From an uncultured Lachnospiraceae bacterium (lineage in GTDB: Bacteria > Bacillota > Clostridia > Lachnospirales > Lachnospiraceae), in the NCBI GenBank assembly GCA_910579735.1, contig CAJTUZ010000016.1, forward strand, positions 1 through 64,000: a stretch of 64,000 nt of DNA. The letters run 5' to 3'. Below are positions 25,747-34,085 of the stretch, piece after piece. A model generated the notes under the pieces. The model was not told the origin of the DNA, ran no database searches, and saw only the letters and a list, made by a program, of their open reading frames with translations. Numbering within the stretch: position 1 is the first letter of the stretch; each line of letters begins with the position of its first letter. The translations under genes were made by a program, and so were the position numbers.

Positions 25747-26280
25747 TTGAAAGTCCGGGAACTGGAAAAATGTATAGATGAATTCGGCACGGAAATATAC
25801 CGGTTTTGTATGAAGCTATGTATGGATCAGGCAAACGCGGAAGATCTATACCAGCAAACATTTCTCAAAGCTCTGGAAAGCGGTATAGAACTTGACTGGG
25901 AGCAAAACCCTAAAGCATTATTTTTTTCTTTTGCATATAACCTTTGGAAAAGTGAACAACGGAAAAATGCCCGCCGTTCGTCTCTTGTCCCTTGTGTCAA
26001 TTTGGATGAGACAAATGAAAATCTGCTTAGTTCAAAGGAGAATATCGAAGAAAACATGTTCAGGCAGGAACTGATTACGGAAACCAGAAAAATCATCGGG
26101 AACCTGCCCGAAAAAATCCGGATACCCCTGACTCTTTACTATTTATTTGAACAATCTGTCGATGAAATAGCCAAAGAGATAAAAAAACCGCCGGGTACCG
26201 TAAAAAGTCGATTGTTTAAAGGAAGAAATCTCATCAAAAAAAGATTGGAGGAATCAGGATATGGAAAACAATTACAATGA
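25747..26280 (+). CDS. ECF-type RNA polymerase sigma factor
   Basis: 177 aa with region 2 (QANAEDLYQQTFLKALE, FSFAYNLWKSEQRK) and region 4 (LPEKIRIPLTLYYLFEQSVDEIAKEI, KPPGTVKSRLFKGRNLIKK). The start is TTG at 25747, seven bases after a strong AGGAGG; no ATG fits as well. It overlaps the next gene by 20 bases and forms a three-gene cassette with two membrane proteins. Its inducing signal is unknown. Confidence 0.9.
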   Translation: MKVRELEKCIDEFGTEIYRFCMKLCMDQANAEDLYQQTFLKALESGIELDWEQNPKALFFSFAYNLWKSEQRKNARRSSLVPCVNLDETNENLLSSKENIEENMFRQELITETRKIIGNLPEKIRIPLTLYYLFEQSVDEIAKEIKKPPGTVKSRLFKGRNLIKKRLEESGYGKQLQ

Positions 26281-26635
26281 AAACATCTTGAACGAGCTGA
26301 TCCGGGCATCGATGGACTTAGAAGATAAACCTTCTTTCGAATTAAATGCTCTCTTAAAAGCCGAACTGTATCAAAAAGAAGCTGCGATGTCGGTAAAACA
26401 AGTTCATTCCATTTCTCTTTGGTATGTTCCGATGATTTTAAATTTTATATCATTTTTGCTTTTTGCAGTATTTGCCCTTTTGGTTATCCCAAATCCGTAT
26501 ATCGCTAAACTGCTTGCAGGCATTTGCCTGTATATGAGTACAGCGGGTATTTTTATCACGCTGCTGGGTGTAAAAAGAGCCCGTTTGAAAGAAGAAGTTA
26601 CTGTTCATATTCAGAAAAGAGGTGTTGCAGCATGA
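26261..26635 (+). CDS. small membrane protein, probable anti-sigma factor
   Basis: 124 aa. A polar N-terminal part (1-50, ENILNELIRASMDLEDKPS) precedes two hydrophobic segments (about 53-75 and 83-103) and a charged tail. It begins inside the end of the sigma gene and ends in a 4-base overlap (ATGA) with the next gene, so all three are translationally coupled. Anti-sigma function is inferred from position and layout; no family recognised. Confidence 0.6.
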   Translation: MENNYNENILNELIRASMDLEDKPSFELNALLKAELYQKEAAMSVKQVHSISLWYVPMILNFISFLLFAVFALLVIPNPYIAKLLAGICLYMSTAGIFITLLGVKRARLKEEVTVHIQKRGVAA

Positions 26636-27522
26636 ATAAAAATGTAGGTAAAGTTCCTGTATATTTTGTAATTTTTATGGTGATGGCAGTTATCGTCCTG
26701 CGCTTTGCGCTGTTTTCTTTCAAAAGTGATGGCTTTAACGGTATATCCGTGATATTTCCATTCCTGATGGCCGGTATCCTGCTATTTGCTCTGCTCATGT
26801 CCGGTTTTTTTGCTGCATGGGTGTATCAGGATTGTAAGAAAAGAAAGGATGACGGTATTCTCTGGGCAGTCATCACGTTTATTACCACTCCGTTTATCGG
26901 ATTGCTTGTTTATTTTTTACGCCGCTCCGAAGTGAAACAAAGCTGTGCTGCCTGCGGACATTTGGTTTCTTTAAAAGCGAAATTTTGTGAAGAATGTGGT
27001 TCTAAGATAGAACACAGGGAGGAAATGAAAGGTATGGAAATGAAAAAAACACATCATATTAGTTACATTGTTATGGGCACAATCGCCCTGATCCTTATGC
27101 TTACTTGTCTTACCGGCTTTATCGTAAACGCCGTATCCGGAAACGGAATAAATTCCGATGTCACTTCTAACGACACGGTATGGAATATCGGCAGCATCAG
27201 CATGAATTATCAAATGATCAAAGACGGGGTATGGACATTGGATTTTAAGAGCGCCAGTGACGGGTTTATCGCACAGGAAGATATGATGATCAATAACGCG
27301 GAAACCAATATTTTATATGCCGATATTTCCTGCGGCACTGTTCCGGCTGATTCCGGTATTACATTATATCTGGTACAGGGCGACATCGTAAAGTCCTTTG
27401 ATGTTACAAACCTTTCCAAACCATTGGAATATTCGTTATATGAATTTGAAAATGGTGAAATTCATGTCCGTCTGCTGATTGAAGGAGTTGAGGACACAAT
27501 TTCGAAAATCTATATCAAATAA
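26632..27522 (+). CDS. zinc-ribbon membrane protein of the ECF cassette
   Basis: 296 aa from the ATG at 26632, which overlaps the previous stop and follows AGAGGTG; an earlier in-frame Met would lie deep inside the preceding gene. Three N-terminal membrane segments (about 8-26, 37-62, 78-98) lead into a cytoplasmic zinc ribbon, CAACGHLVSLKAKFCEECG. A fourth segment (about 140-162) is followed by an extracytoplasmic domain of about 130 residues. It may sense an outside signal and pass it to the sigma/anti-sigma pair; this is inference from the cassette. Confidence 0.65.
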   Translation: MNKNVGKVPVYFVIFMVMAVIVLRFALFSFKSDGFNGISVIFPFLMAGILLFALLMSGFFAAWVYQDCKKRKDDGILWAVITFITTPFIGLLVYFLRRSEVKQSCAACGHLVSLKAKFCEECGSKIEHREEMKGMEMKKTHHISYIVMGTIALILMLTCLTGFIVNAVSGNGINSDVTSNDTVWNIGSISMNYQMIKDGVWTLDFKSASDGFIAQEDMMINNAETNILYADISCGTVPADSGITLYLVQGDIVKSFDVTNLSKPLEYSLYEFENGEIHVRLLIEGVEDTISKIYIK

Positions 27523-27526
27523 AGCA

Positions 27527-27571
27527 GAAAACCGTATACGGCCAGATATAGCAGGGCCGGCCGTATACGGT
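27527..27571. terminator. terminator hairpin between converging genes
   Basis: ACCGTATACGGCC (27531-27543) pairs perfectly with GGCCGTATACGGT (27559-27571). On the minus strand TTTTCTGCTTT follows, so it best serves the deaminase gene; it also stands 5 bp after the + strand stop. Confidence 0.75.
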
Positions 27572-27587
27572 GAATGAAAGGATGGAA

Positions 27588-28889
27588 TCAGTACGTTTTT
27601 TTATCCAATCCCATTCTGACAATAATGTCATTTATTTTCCGATATACAAGCTTTTCATCTATTGTCAGCAGCTTCCGGTTCTCCATTGTAATCTGTCCGT
27701 TGATTATGACCGTATCTACTTCGGAGCCGTTGGCTGAGTAGGAAAGTCCTGCAATCAGATTATTCTTCGGCGTAAGCGCGGGCGTATTCAGATCTAAGAT
27801 TGCCAGATCCGCCTTTTTGCCGACTTCGATAGAACCAATCTCATTTTCCAGTCCCAATGCTTTGGCGCCGTTTATCGTGGCAATACGAAATCCCTCTTTT
27901 GCACTGACGCACTGCGGCGTTTTGCCCGTTCCTTTATGAATAAGCGTAAGCAGACTGAGTTCATGGAACATATTGAGGCAGTTATTACTTGCCGCGCCAT
28001 CCGTTCCGAGGCAGACGTTCACTCCTTTTTCCAACATCCGGGCAATCGGCGCAAAACCATTGCCGAGTTTCATATTGCTGGCCGGATTGGTTACAACGCT
28101 GACATTATGCGCTTTCAAAATATCTATATCATGATCCGTTACCTGCACGCAGTGCGCCGCTATCGCGGGAACATCGAAAATGCCGGTTCTTTCGGCCAGT
28201 TCGATCGGCGTACAACCGTATTTTTCACGGATCTGTTCGATCTCGCTGACGCTTTCCGAAAGATGTACATGAATTCCCATATTATTTTTCTTCGCTTCAT
28301 CCGAAACGATCTGCAGAAATGCATCGTCACATGTATAAGGGGCATGAGGTCCCAATAAAAAGGTCAGTCTGTCACAATCCTTTGCGGCATCTCTTTCTTC
28401 ATAAGCCTGGCGAAGGCGGGTCTGTCCCGCTTCATCATTCCCGCTGCCGATAAGACCGCGGCATATGACCGCACGCATACCGGACTCTTTTACGGCACGT
28501 GTCGTCTGATGAATGTTCATCTGCATATCGTTAAAACAGGTCGTCCCGCTCTTCATCATTTCGATGATTGCCAGACTGGCTCCCCAATAAGTATCTTCAT
28601 CCGTCATCTGCTGCTCGATCGGGTCAATGGTCCCAAACAGCCAATCCATAAATGACAGATCATCCGCCACGTTCCGCATGAAAGACATGTAGGAATGCGT
28701 ATGGCAGTTAACAAGCCCCGGCATTACCAGTTTATCCGTTCCGTCTATTACTTTATCCTCGGAGAATCCGGCAGGCTCCTGTCCGATTCCCGTAATCTTA
28801 TCGCCTTCTATATAAAGGCTGGTTTCTTTGATGATGTCGTTTTCTCCATCCGGCACGATAACCAGTGCATTTTTAATAACAATTCCCAT
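27588..28889 (-). CDS. mtaD: S-adenosylhomocysteine/methylthioadenosine deaminase
   Basis: 433 aa amidohydrolase. It converts the adenosine moiety of SAH, MTA or related nucleosides to inosine. The metal-binding PGLVNCHTHSYMSFMR, the substrate/metal residues in HVHLSES and AAHCVQVTD, and GTDGAASNNCLNMFHE are all intact, as in Thermotoga TM0936-type enzymes. Flanking beta-sandwich segments complete the fold. It reads toward the ECF cassette and away from the dehydrogenase. With ahcY nearby, it gives the cell a deamination route for SAH. Confidence 0.88.
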   Translation of the reverse strand: MGIVIKNALVIVPDGENDIIKETSLYIEGDKITGIGQEPAGFSEDKVIDGTDKLVMPGLVNCHTHSYMSFMRNVADDLSFMDWLFGTIDPIEQQMTDEDTYWGASLAIIEMMKSGTTCFNDMQMNIHQTTRAVKESGMRAVICRGLIGSGNDEAGQTRLRQAYEERDAAKDCDRLTFLLGPHAPYTCDDAFLQIVSDEAKKNNMGIHVHLSESVSEIEQIREKYGCTPIELAERTGIFDVPAIAAHCVQVTDHDIDILKAHNVSVVTNPASNMKLGNGFAPIARMLEKGVNVCLGTDGAASNNCLNMFHELSLLTLIHKGTGKTPQCVSAKEGFRIATINGAKALGLENEIGSIEVGKKADLAILDLNTPALTPKNNLIAGLSYSANGSEVDTVIINGQITMENRKLLTIDEKLVYRKINDIIVRMGLDKKTY

Positions 28890-28965
28890 GTTCTTCTCCT
28901 TTTCCTATTATCTTTTTGCGGCAGTTATGCAACACCCTATTTGGGCATTACCGTTTCACACATGT

Positions 28966-29925
28966 CTATTTATTTACAATATTTCTATCTTCCCCGTCTA
29001 AGAACGCCTCAATATTTTTTACAACCTCTTCTACCAGGCAGGTTCTTGATTCTACGCTTGCCCACGACATATGCGGTGTAATGATCAGCTTGGTGCTGTC
29101 TTTTATCTGCGCAAGCGGATTGGATGGTTCCATCGGTTCCTTTTCCAAAACATCCAGTCCTGCTGCCGCGATCTTCCCTTCCGTAAGAGCCTGATACAAG
29201 TCCTGCGTATTGACGACCGGGCCTCTGGCCACATTGATCAAAACCGCGCTTTTTTTCATCTTTTCAAAAGCGTCTTTATTGATCAAATTCCTCGTCCTGT
29301 CACTGAGAGGGCAGTGCAGCGATAAGATATCGGATTCTCTTAACAGCGTTTCAAATTCCACTCTTTCATAATCGGTACAGGTGCTTTTCCCGGATGCCGA
29401 ATAAAAGATCACTTTACAGCCGAAGGCTTCCGCCAGTTCCGCTACTCTGTGCCCGATGCTGCCCATCCCGACGATTCCCCATGTTTTTCCTGCCAGATCA
29501 TGAAAGGTTCTGTCAAAATTGGAAAACCGGTCCTGTGCACTGTAAGCTCCCGATTTCACATAATCGTCATAGAATGCAATTTTCTCCGCCAGCATCATTG
29601 CCAGTAAAAGCGTATGCTGCGCCACCGCGGGCGTACAATAGTTGACAACATTCGCAACCCTGATCCCGCGCTTTTTACAATATGCCAGATCTACGTTATC
29701 AAACCCTGTCGCAAACAGACAGATCAGCTTCACATTCGGCGCGTCTTTTAGCGTTTCTTCATTCATCGGGGCTTTGTTGGCAATGACAATGTCTGCGTCT
29801 TTTACTCTTTCTGCGGCATTATCCGCTACCGTATTCGGATAATAAGTTACTTCACCGAATTTCTCAAAACAGGAGACATCTACATCTGTCCCCACACTGT
29901 TCCGTTCCAGAACTGCCAGTTTCAT
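28966..29925 (-). CDS. D-2-hydroxyacid dehydrogenase (NAD-dependent)
   Basis: 319 aa. Two-domain Rossmann-type oxidoreductase that reduces 2-ketoacids or oxidises D-2-hydroxyacids. The NAD site is GMGSIGHRVAELAEAFG; catalytic residues are in NVARGPVVN (Arg), LDVLEKEPM (Glu) and ITPHMSWAS (His). The sequence resembles hydroxypyruvate/glycerate dehydrogenase-type members but the substrate cannot be fixed. The ATG has GGGAGGAAAGCAG upstream. It lies upstream of the deaminase on the same strand, 76 bp apart; a shared transcript is possible. Confidence 0.88.
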   Translation of the reverse strand: MKLAVLERNSVGTDVDVSCFEKFGEVTYYPNTVADNAAERVKDADIVIANKAPMNEETLKDAPNVKLICLFATGFDNVDLAYCKKRGIRVANVVNYCTPAVAQHTLLLAMMLAEKIAFYDDYVKSGAYSAQDRFSNFDRTFHDLAGKTWGIVGMGSIGHRVAELAEAFGCKVIFYSASGKSTCTDYERVEFETLLRESDILSLHCPLSDRTRNLINKDAFEKMKKSAVLINVARGPVVNTQDLYQALTEGKIAAAGLDVLEKEPMEPSNPLAQIKDSTKLIITPHMSWASVESRTCLVEEVVKNIEAFLDGEDRNIVNK

Positions 29926-30041
29926 CTGCTTTCCTCCCTGATCTGCCGCCGGACGCCGCAGGGCGGTCTTTCGGACGGCTCATTTTCATCACGATATTGT
30001 TATCATAACATAGAAGGATTTTCCTTTCAACCAAAGTTGCG

Positions 30042-30273
30042 TTAGGCGTTTGTGAAACTCTGAGACGGGCGGGCGGTGAAAAAGCTTCTGCTTCGAGGCG
30101 CGCTTTCGCTCCATTACAGATAATTTACGGAGTAAATTTTCTGTTTAACGCTAACGGTACTAAGAATTTTGAACCGCAGGCGGTCCAAAATCCAAGTGCC
30201 GGCGTTTTTAGAGGGCCCTTCAGCAGAAATCTTTTTCACCGCCCGCCCGTCTCAGAGTTTCGCAAACGCCTAA
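30042..30273. mobile_element. 232-bp palindromic element (MITE-like or structured RNA)
   Basis: The ends form a 43-bp inverted repeat (30042-30084 against 30231-30273) with one mismatch at 30053, continued inward by TTCTGCT/AGCAGAA. Inside are two more hairpins: ACAGATAATTTAC/GTAAATTTTCTGT (about 30116-30153) and a long imperfect one with arms starting AACGC near 30148 and ending GCGTT near 30206. The overall shape is a closed cloverleaf. AAAGTTG flanks it on both sides (30033-30039, 30273-30279), a possible 7-bp target duplication. It encodes no protein. It fills most of the 404-bp gap 29926-30329. Confidence 0.7.
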
Positions 30274-30329
30274 AAGTTGTGTCTGTCATTCCTGCTGCGT
30301 ATCTTGACGGCATATCAGGGAAATTTTCG

Positions 30330-31451
30330 TTACTTTTTCCAGCCGTAACTGACTAATAATCCGCGAAACTGCAGATAACGCAGATCATTTCTGTTTTCTT
30401 CCATGAAAGTCTGTATTTTCCGCTGTTTCCTGCAATACCCTTCGGCATCCTTCCTGTCCATACCATGATTTAGAAATCCCTGTATCTGCTGCTCTTCCTC
30501 TTCGGCAGACGCCGCTTTCCTCCATTGTTTCTCCGTTAGCAGATCGTCCACGGTCTCTGCATAATCCTCTTTTTCCGGATACACGAAACTGACCCTGTCG
30601 TTCATCCGTACGTCCACCGACAAAAGTCCCGCTTTTACCATCATGACAGGAAGCCGCATACCGACCGCATAATCCCTGTCCTGATATAACAATTCTTTCT
30701 GCCACATCTTTTGAAACCCGTTTCTGTCACAAAGCTCCCGGTAATCCATCCCGTCCACATAAAATCCATCGCTTTCAAACTCGCGGTTCACATCGATCAC
30801 CGCTACCATACCGCCGCTCTTTGTAAGAGAGATCATTTTTTTCAGAAATTCCTCCGCATTGCCCGCATGCCGCATAGCAGCCTGACTGATCACCAGATCA
30901 AACTGTCTGTGGAACGGATGCGTCCGGAAATCGTCACATATAAAAGTTCCCTGACAGGATGTCTCACGAAATGCTTTTTGGGCCGCTTCGATCATATTCT
31001 CGCTGAAATCAATTCCGGTATAAGAACTTCCTTCCGGCAAAAGCGGCAGTAAGAGCATGCCCATATACCCAAATCCGCATCCGCAGTCGAGTATCCGAAC
31101 CGGTTCTTTTATTTTCCACACTTTATCTACCAGAAATTGCAGATAATCCTCATTCCAGAAAGATCTTCGGCATGCTTTCAGATAATCCAGCCTGGCATCC
31201 CAATAATCCTTTTCCCCGCTTTTGACAGGGATATATTCCTCGCCGGGCAGGGGGCGCAGTCCCAGCAGTTCGTCTACCGTCACCTGAAAGAAAGCCGCTA
31301 TATCCGGCAGCATGGATATATCCGGCATACAGACATCATTTTCCCATTTGCTGACTGTCTGGACGGCTATTCCCAATGCATCCGCCAGTTCCTTCTGGGC
31401 CATCTTTTTTCTCTTCCTAAGGTCGCCTATACGCAGCTGCAGCTTAGCCAT
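30330..31451 (-). CDS. XRE-type HTH fused to a SAM methyltransferase
   Basis: 373 aa. Residues 1-65 are a Cro/C1-type helix-turn-helix (LRKRKKMAQKELADALGIAVQTVSKWEND). Residues about 85-250 are a class I methyltransferase: motif I VRILDCGCGFGYMG, motif II TGIDFSENMIEAAQ, FDLVISQAAMRHAG and a post-motif III MVAVIDVNRE. A helical, Glu/Arg-rich tail follows. The substrate may be a small molecule; it could be an autoregulated resistance or housekeeping methylase. It is divergent from the aldo/keto reductase gene, with an inverted repeat ACCCGATAA/TTATCGGGT between them that may be its operator. Confidence 0.88.
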   Translation of the reverse strand: MAKLQLRIGDLRKRKKMAQKELADALGIAVQTVSKWENDVCMPDISMLPDIAAFFQVTVDELLGLRPLPGEEYIPVKSGEKDYWDARLDYLKACRRSFWNEDYLQFLVDKVWKIKEPVRILDCGCGFGYMGMLLLPLLPEGSSYTGIDFSENMIEAAQKAFRETSCQGTFICDDFRTHPFHRQFDLVISQAAMRHAGNAEEFLKKMISLTKSGGMVAVIDVNREFESDGFYVDGMDYRELCDRNGFQKMWQKELLYQDRDYAVGMRLPVMMVKAGLLSVDVRMNDRVSFVYPEKEDYAETVDDLLTEKQWRKAASAEEEEQQIQGFLNHGMDRKDAEGYCRKQRKIQTFMEENRNDLRYLQFRGLLVSYGWKK

Positions 31452-31517
31452 TTATTTGTGTCCTCCCATATTTTTATTTCTATACTGATTCATGCTGATT
31501 CTATTGTAACGGGAAAA

Positions 31518-31582
31518 ACCCGATAATCCAATCACTTATCGGGTAACTTTTGTTGCCAACAGGACATACTATTTGCTACAAT
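31518..31582 (+). promoter_or_regulatory. inverted repeat and promoter between the HTH-methyltransferase and aldo/keto reductase genes
   Basis: ACCCGATAA (31518-31526) and TTATCGGGT (31536-31544) are perfect inverted copies with a 9-bp centre. Just downstream TTGCCA (31553-31558), 18 bp, TACAAT (31577-31582) is a plausible promoter for the reductase. Binding by the divergent XRE protein is inference. Confidence 0.55.
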
Positions 31583-31610
31583 CAGAAAAAGAATATAACG
31601 GAGGTGCAAG

Positions 31611-32600
31611 ATGTATACTGCCAAAGAATCACGCTATGAAAAAATGAGCTATAACCGCTGCGGTGCAAGCGGACTGCTGCTGCCTGCCGTATCACTCGGT
31701 CTATGGCATAACTTCGGCTCTAATGCCAATTCGGATAACATGTCGGAACTGTGCAGGACAGCGTTCGATCTCGGGATTACCCACTTTGATCTCGCTAACA
31801 ATTACGGCCCTGTTCCCGGCGCCGCGGAGGAGAATTTCGGCCGTATCCTGCAAAAAGATCTCGGCATTTACCGCGATGAACTGATTATTTCCACGAAAGC
31901 AGGATATGATATGTGGCCGGGACCTTACGGAAACTGGGGCAGTAAAAAATACCTGGTCGCCAGTCTGGATCAAAGCCTCAAAAGAATGGGCCTGGATTAC
32001 GTGGACATTTATTATCACCACAGGCCGGACCCGGATACGCCTTTAGAAGAAACCGCCCGTGCTCTGGATGGCATAGTCAGAAGCGGCAAGGCATTATATG
32101 CGGGCATTTCCAATTATAATAAAGAACAGACCATTGCAATAGCCAGTCTTTTTAAAGAAATGGGCACGCCCTTTATCATCAATCAGCGAAATTACTCGAT
32201 GTTTGTACGTGACATTGAAAAGGACGGCCTGAAAGACTATGCCGCAGATCACGGCATCGGCATTATTACCTTCTGTCCTTTGGCACAGGGACTCTTAACC
32301 GACCGCTATCTGAAAGGGATCCCTGAAGACAGCCGTATCAAAACAGATGGCAGATTCTTAAAAGAAGATGCCATCAATGAGGAAACGCTGCGCAAAATAC
32401 GCGCTCTCAACGCAATTGCTGTGGAACGCGGCCAAAGCCTGGCACAAATGGCATTGGCATGGATCCTTCGCGATGGAGATATTACAAGCGTTTTAATCGG
32501 CGCATCAAAAGCTTCCCAGATTATCGACAACATAGGCATGCTTGACAATATGCATTTCAGCGGGGAAGAACTTGCGCGGATCGAACAGATCCTGGCCTGA
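31611..32600 (+). CDS. aldo/keto reductase, L-glyceraldehyde-3-phosphate reductase type
   Basis: 329 aa. The N-terminal ESRYEKMSYNRCGASGLLLP followed by AVSLGLWHNFG is characteristic of the YghZ/Gpr group, which reduces L-glyceraldehyde 3-phosphate and methylglyoxal with NADPH. Catalytic tetrad residues are visible: Asp in FDLANNYGP (with Tyr), Lys in IISTKAGYDMWPG and His in YYHHRPDP. The C-terminal LIGASKASQI binds the NADPH phosphate. Length fits the family. A single gene with its own promoter and GGAGGTGCAAG ribosome site. Confidence 0.9.
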   Translation: MYTAKESRYEKMSYNRCGASGLLLPAVSLGLWHNFGSNANSDNMSELCRTAFDLGITHFDLANNYGPVPGAAEENFGRILQKDLGIYRDELIISTKAGYDMWPGPYGNWGSKKYLVASLDQSLKRMGLDYVDIYYHHRPDPDTPLEETARALDGIVRSGKALYAGISNYNKEQTIAIASLFKEMGTPFIINQRNYSMFVRDIEKDGLKDYAADHGIGIITFCPLAQGLLTDRYLKGIPEDSRIKTDGRFLKEDAINEETLRKIRALNAIAVERGQSLAQMALAWILRDGDITSVLIGASKASQIIDNIGMLDNMHFSGEELARIEQILA

Positions 32601-32608
32601 AAAGAGAC

Positions 32609-32647
32609 TATTCCCGACAGGCCGCCGACACCGGCCTATCGGGAATA
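32609..32647. terminator. hairpin between converging reductase and GNAT genes
   Basis: TATTCCCGACAGGCC (32609-32623) pairs with GGCCTATCGGGAATA (32633-32647), one mismatch. The GNAT stop codon lies inside the right arm. T-runs are weak, so termination is likely but not certain. Confidence 0.6.
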
Positions 32648-33145
32648 AACCAATCGTTTCTCATAGTACAGATCAACAACCTGCGTCCCTTCTATCATCG
32701 CTTTTTGATTACCATACACGAATCCGTTTAATTCATAAAACCTGCGGGCAAAAGTATTGTCCTCCAACACCCACAGGCATATTTTCTCTTTCCCTTTCCT
32801 CTCCGCTTCGAGACAAAAATGCTCCAGTAACGCCCGTCCGATTCCCTGTCCCTTAAAAAAGGGATCCACATAAAATCCGTATAGCTCTATTGTCTTTGCT
32901 TCACTGCTCTCTGACGGTTCTTTTCCTCCGATGATCCCCTTCACAATACCATCGTCATATACAAGTATATTATCTAATAAGCGGCTGTTTCTTTGGTATT
33001 CCTGTATGATCGGAAGCACCTGCAGATCATGAAACGATCCGATATCATCTTGAAAAACAGATCTGTACGCCGTCCTTTTCCCGAAAACTTCTATCTCCGC
33101 TAACCGCGAAATATCGCTTTTCTTCGCATATCTTATCATTTCCAT
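32636..33145 (-). CDS. GNAT-family N-acetyltransferase
   Basis: 169 aa. Transfers acetyl from acetyl-CoA to an amine; the acceptor is unknown. The GNAT core is clear: TIELYGFYVDPFFKGQGIGRALLEHF (motif A with the Q/R-x-x-G-x-G/A loop QGIGRA) and VLEDNTFARRFYELNGF (motif B). The ATG follows AAAGGGAGTAAAGT. A single gene facing the reductase; nothing in the context indicates the substrate. The 282-bp region downstream of its start (33146-33428) holds only the TetR operator/promoter. Confidence 0.9.
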   Translation of the reverse strand: MEMIRYAKKSDISRLAEIEVFGKRTAYRSVFQDDIGSFHDLQVLPIIQEYQRNSRLLDNILVYDDGIVKGIIGGKEPSESSEAKTIELYGFYVDPFFKGQGIGRALLEHFCLEAERKGKEKICLWVLEDNTFARRFYELNGFVYGNQKAMIEGTQVVDLYYEKRLVYSR

Positions 33146-33375
33146 ACTTTACTCCCTTTATGTCTGAACAGCCTGCTGCGATGACGGTGCGGCGAGAAAC
33201 GTACAAAGACGATTCCCCGTCTGTAATCAGGGCACGCTCTGTCTTTATGCAGATAACATCTTTATTATATGGGAGGCTGATGTCTGGTACAATCCCCCGT
33301 CCGGATAGAATAGTCGCTTATGAAGGGATTTTCTTTTACAAACCTATTGCCAAACTCTGATAAAAGTAGTAGTAT

Positions 33376-33400
33376 AGTTATTGACCGCTAGTCATTAACT
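33376..33400 (+). promoter_or_regulatory. likely TetR operator overlapping the tetR-MFS promoter
   Basis: AGTTATTGAC and GTCATTAACT (33376-33400) form a 25-bp near-perfect palindrome around CGCTA. It overlaps a TTGACC -35 box, with AAATAT 17 bp further. Location directly before the TetR gene suggests autorepression. Confidence 0.65.
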
Positions 33401-33428
33401 ATAAAATATATAAAGGAGCACATAGAAA

Positions 33429-34085
33429 TTGGCCAGACCCGTTAAAAAATCCCCGGAACAATGGAAAAAAGAAATTCTGGACGCCGCACAGCATCTGTTT
33501 CTTGACAAAGGCTATGAGGAAACTTCCGTTTCCGACATTATGAACCTGGCAGGCGGCGCCAAGGGAATGTTTTACCGCTTTTTCCAGAGCAAAGAAGAGA
33601 TCATGTATGTCCTGGGAAACCAGATGTTTCTGGAAAACAATCCCTTTGAAGAGGTAAAAAAGCGCAGCGACCTGAACGGACTGCAGAAAATAAGATCATT
33701 ATTGCTGCTGAACCAGTCAGACAGCCAAAGGAACGACTTAAACAGACAGGCCGTCCCTATTCTAAAAGACCCGCATATTCTTTCTGCTGCCGTAAAAGAA
33801 AACCGCCGCATTCTGACGCCTTTATGGCGGGACCTGTTAGAAGAGGGCATAAAAGATGGTTCTATCCAAACGAAATATGCCAAAGAACTGTCCGAACTCC
33901 TGCCGCTTATCAACTTCTGGTTCATGCCCTCGGTATTTCCGGCAACACAGGAAGAACTGCATCATAAATACAGCTTTGTCATGGAAGTGTTAACCCATAT
34001 GGGACTGCCGATCTTAGATGATGTGACCGCGGCTTTTACAGAAAAAGTAATTACCGATATTTCCGCAAAAGGAGAAAATGAATGA
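33429..34085 (+). CDS. TetR/AcrR-family repressor
   Basis: 218 aa. The N-terminal helix-turn-helix is typical: ILDAAQHLFLDKGYEETSVSDIMNLAGGAKGMFYRFFQSKEEI. The C-terminal ligand-binding region (about 60-218) is helical and diverged. The start is TTG at 33429 after AAAGGAGCACATAGAAA; no nearby in-frame ATG would keep the DNA-binding helix. It overlaps the MFS gene by 4 bases (ATGA), so repressor and transporter are coupled, and the transported compound is the likely inducer. Confidence 0.92.
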   Translation: MARPVKKSPEQWKKEILDAAQHLFLDKGYEETSVSDIMNLAGGAKGMFYRFFQSKEEIMYVLGNQMFLENNPFEEVKKRSDLNGLQKIRSLLLLNQSDSQRNDLNRQAVPILKDPHILSAAVKENRRILTPLWRDLLEEGIKDGSIQTKYAKELSELLPLINFWFMPSVFPATQEELHHKYSFVMEVLTHMGLPILDDVTAAFTEKVITDISAKGENE

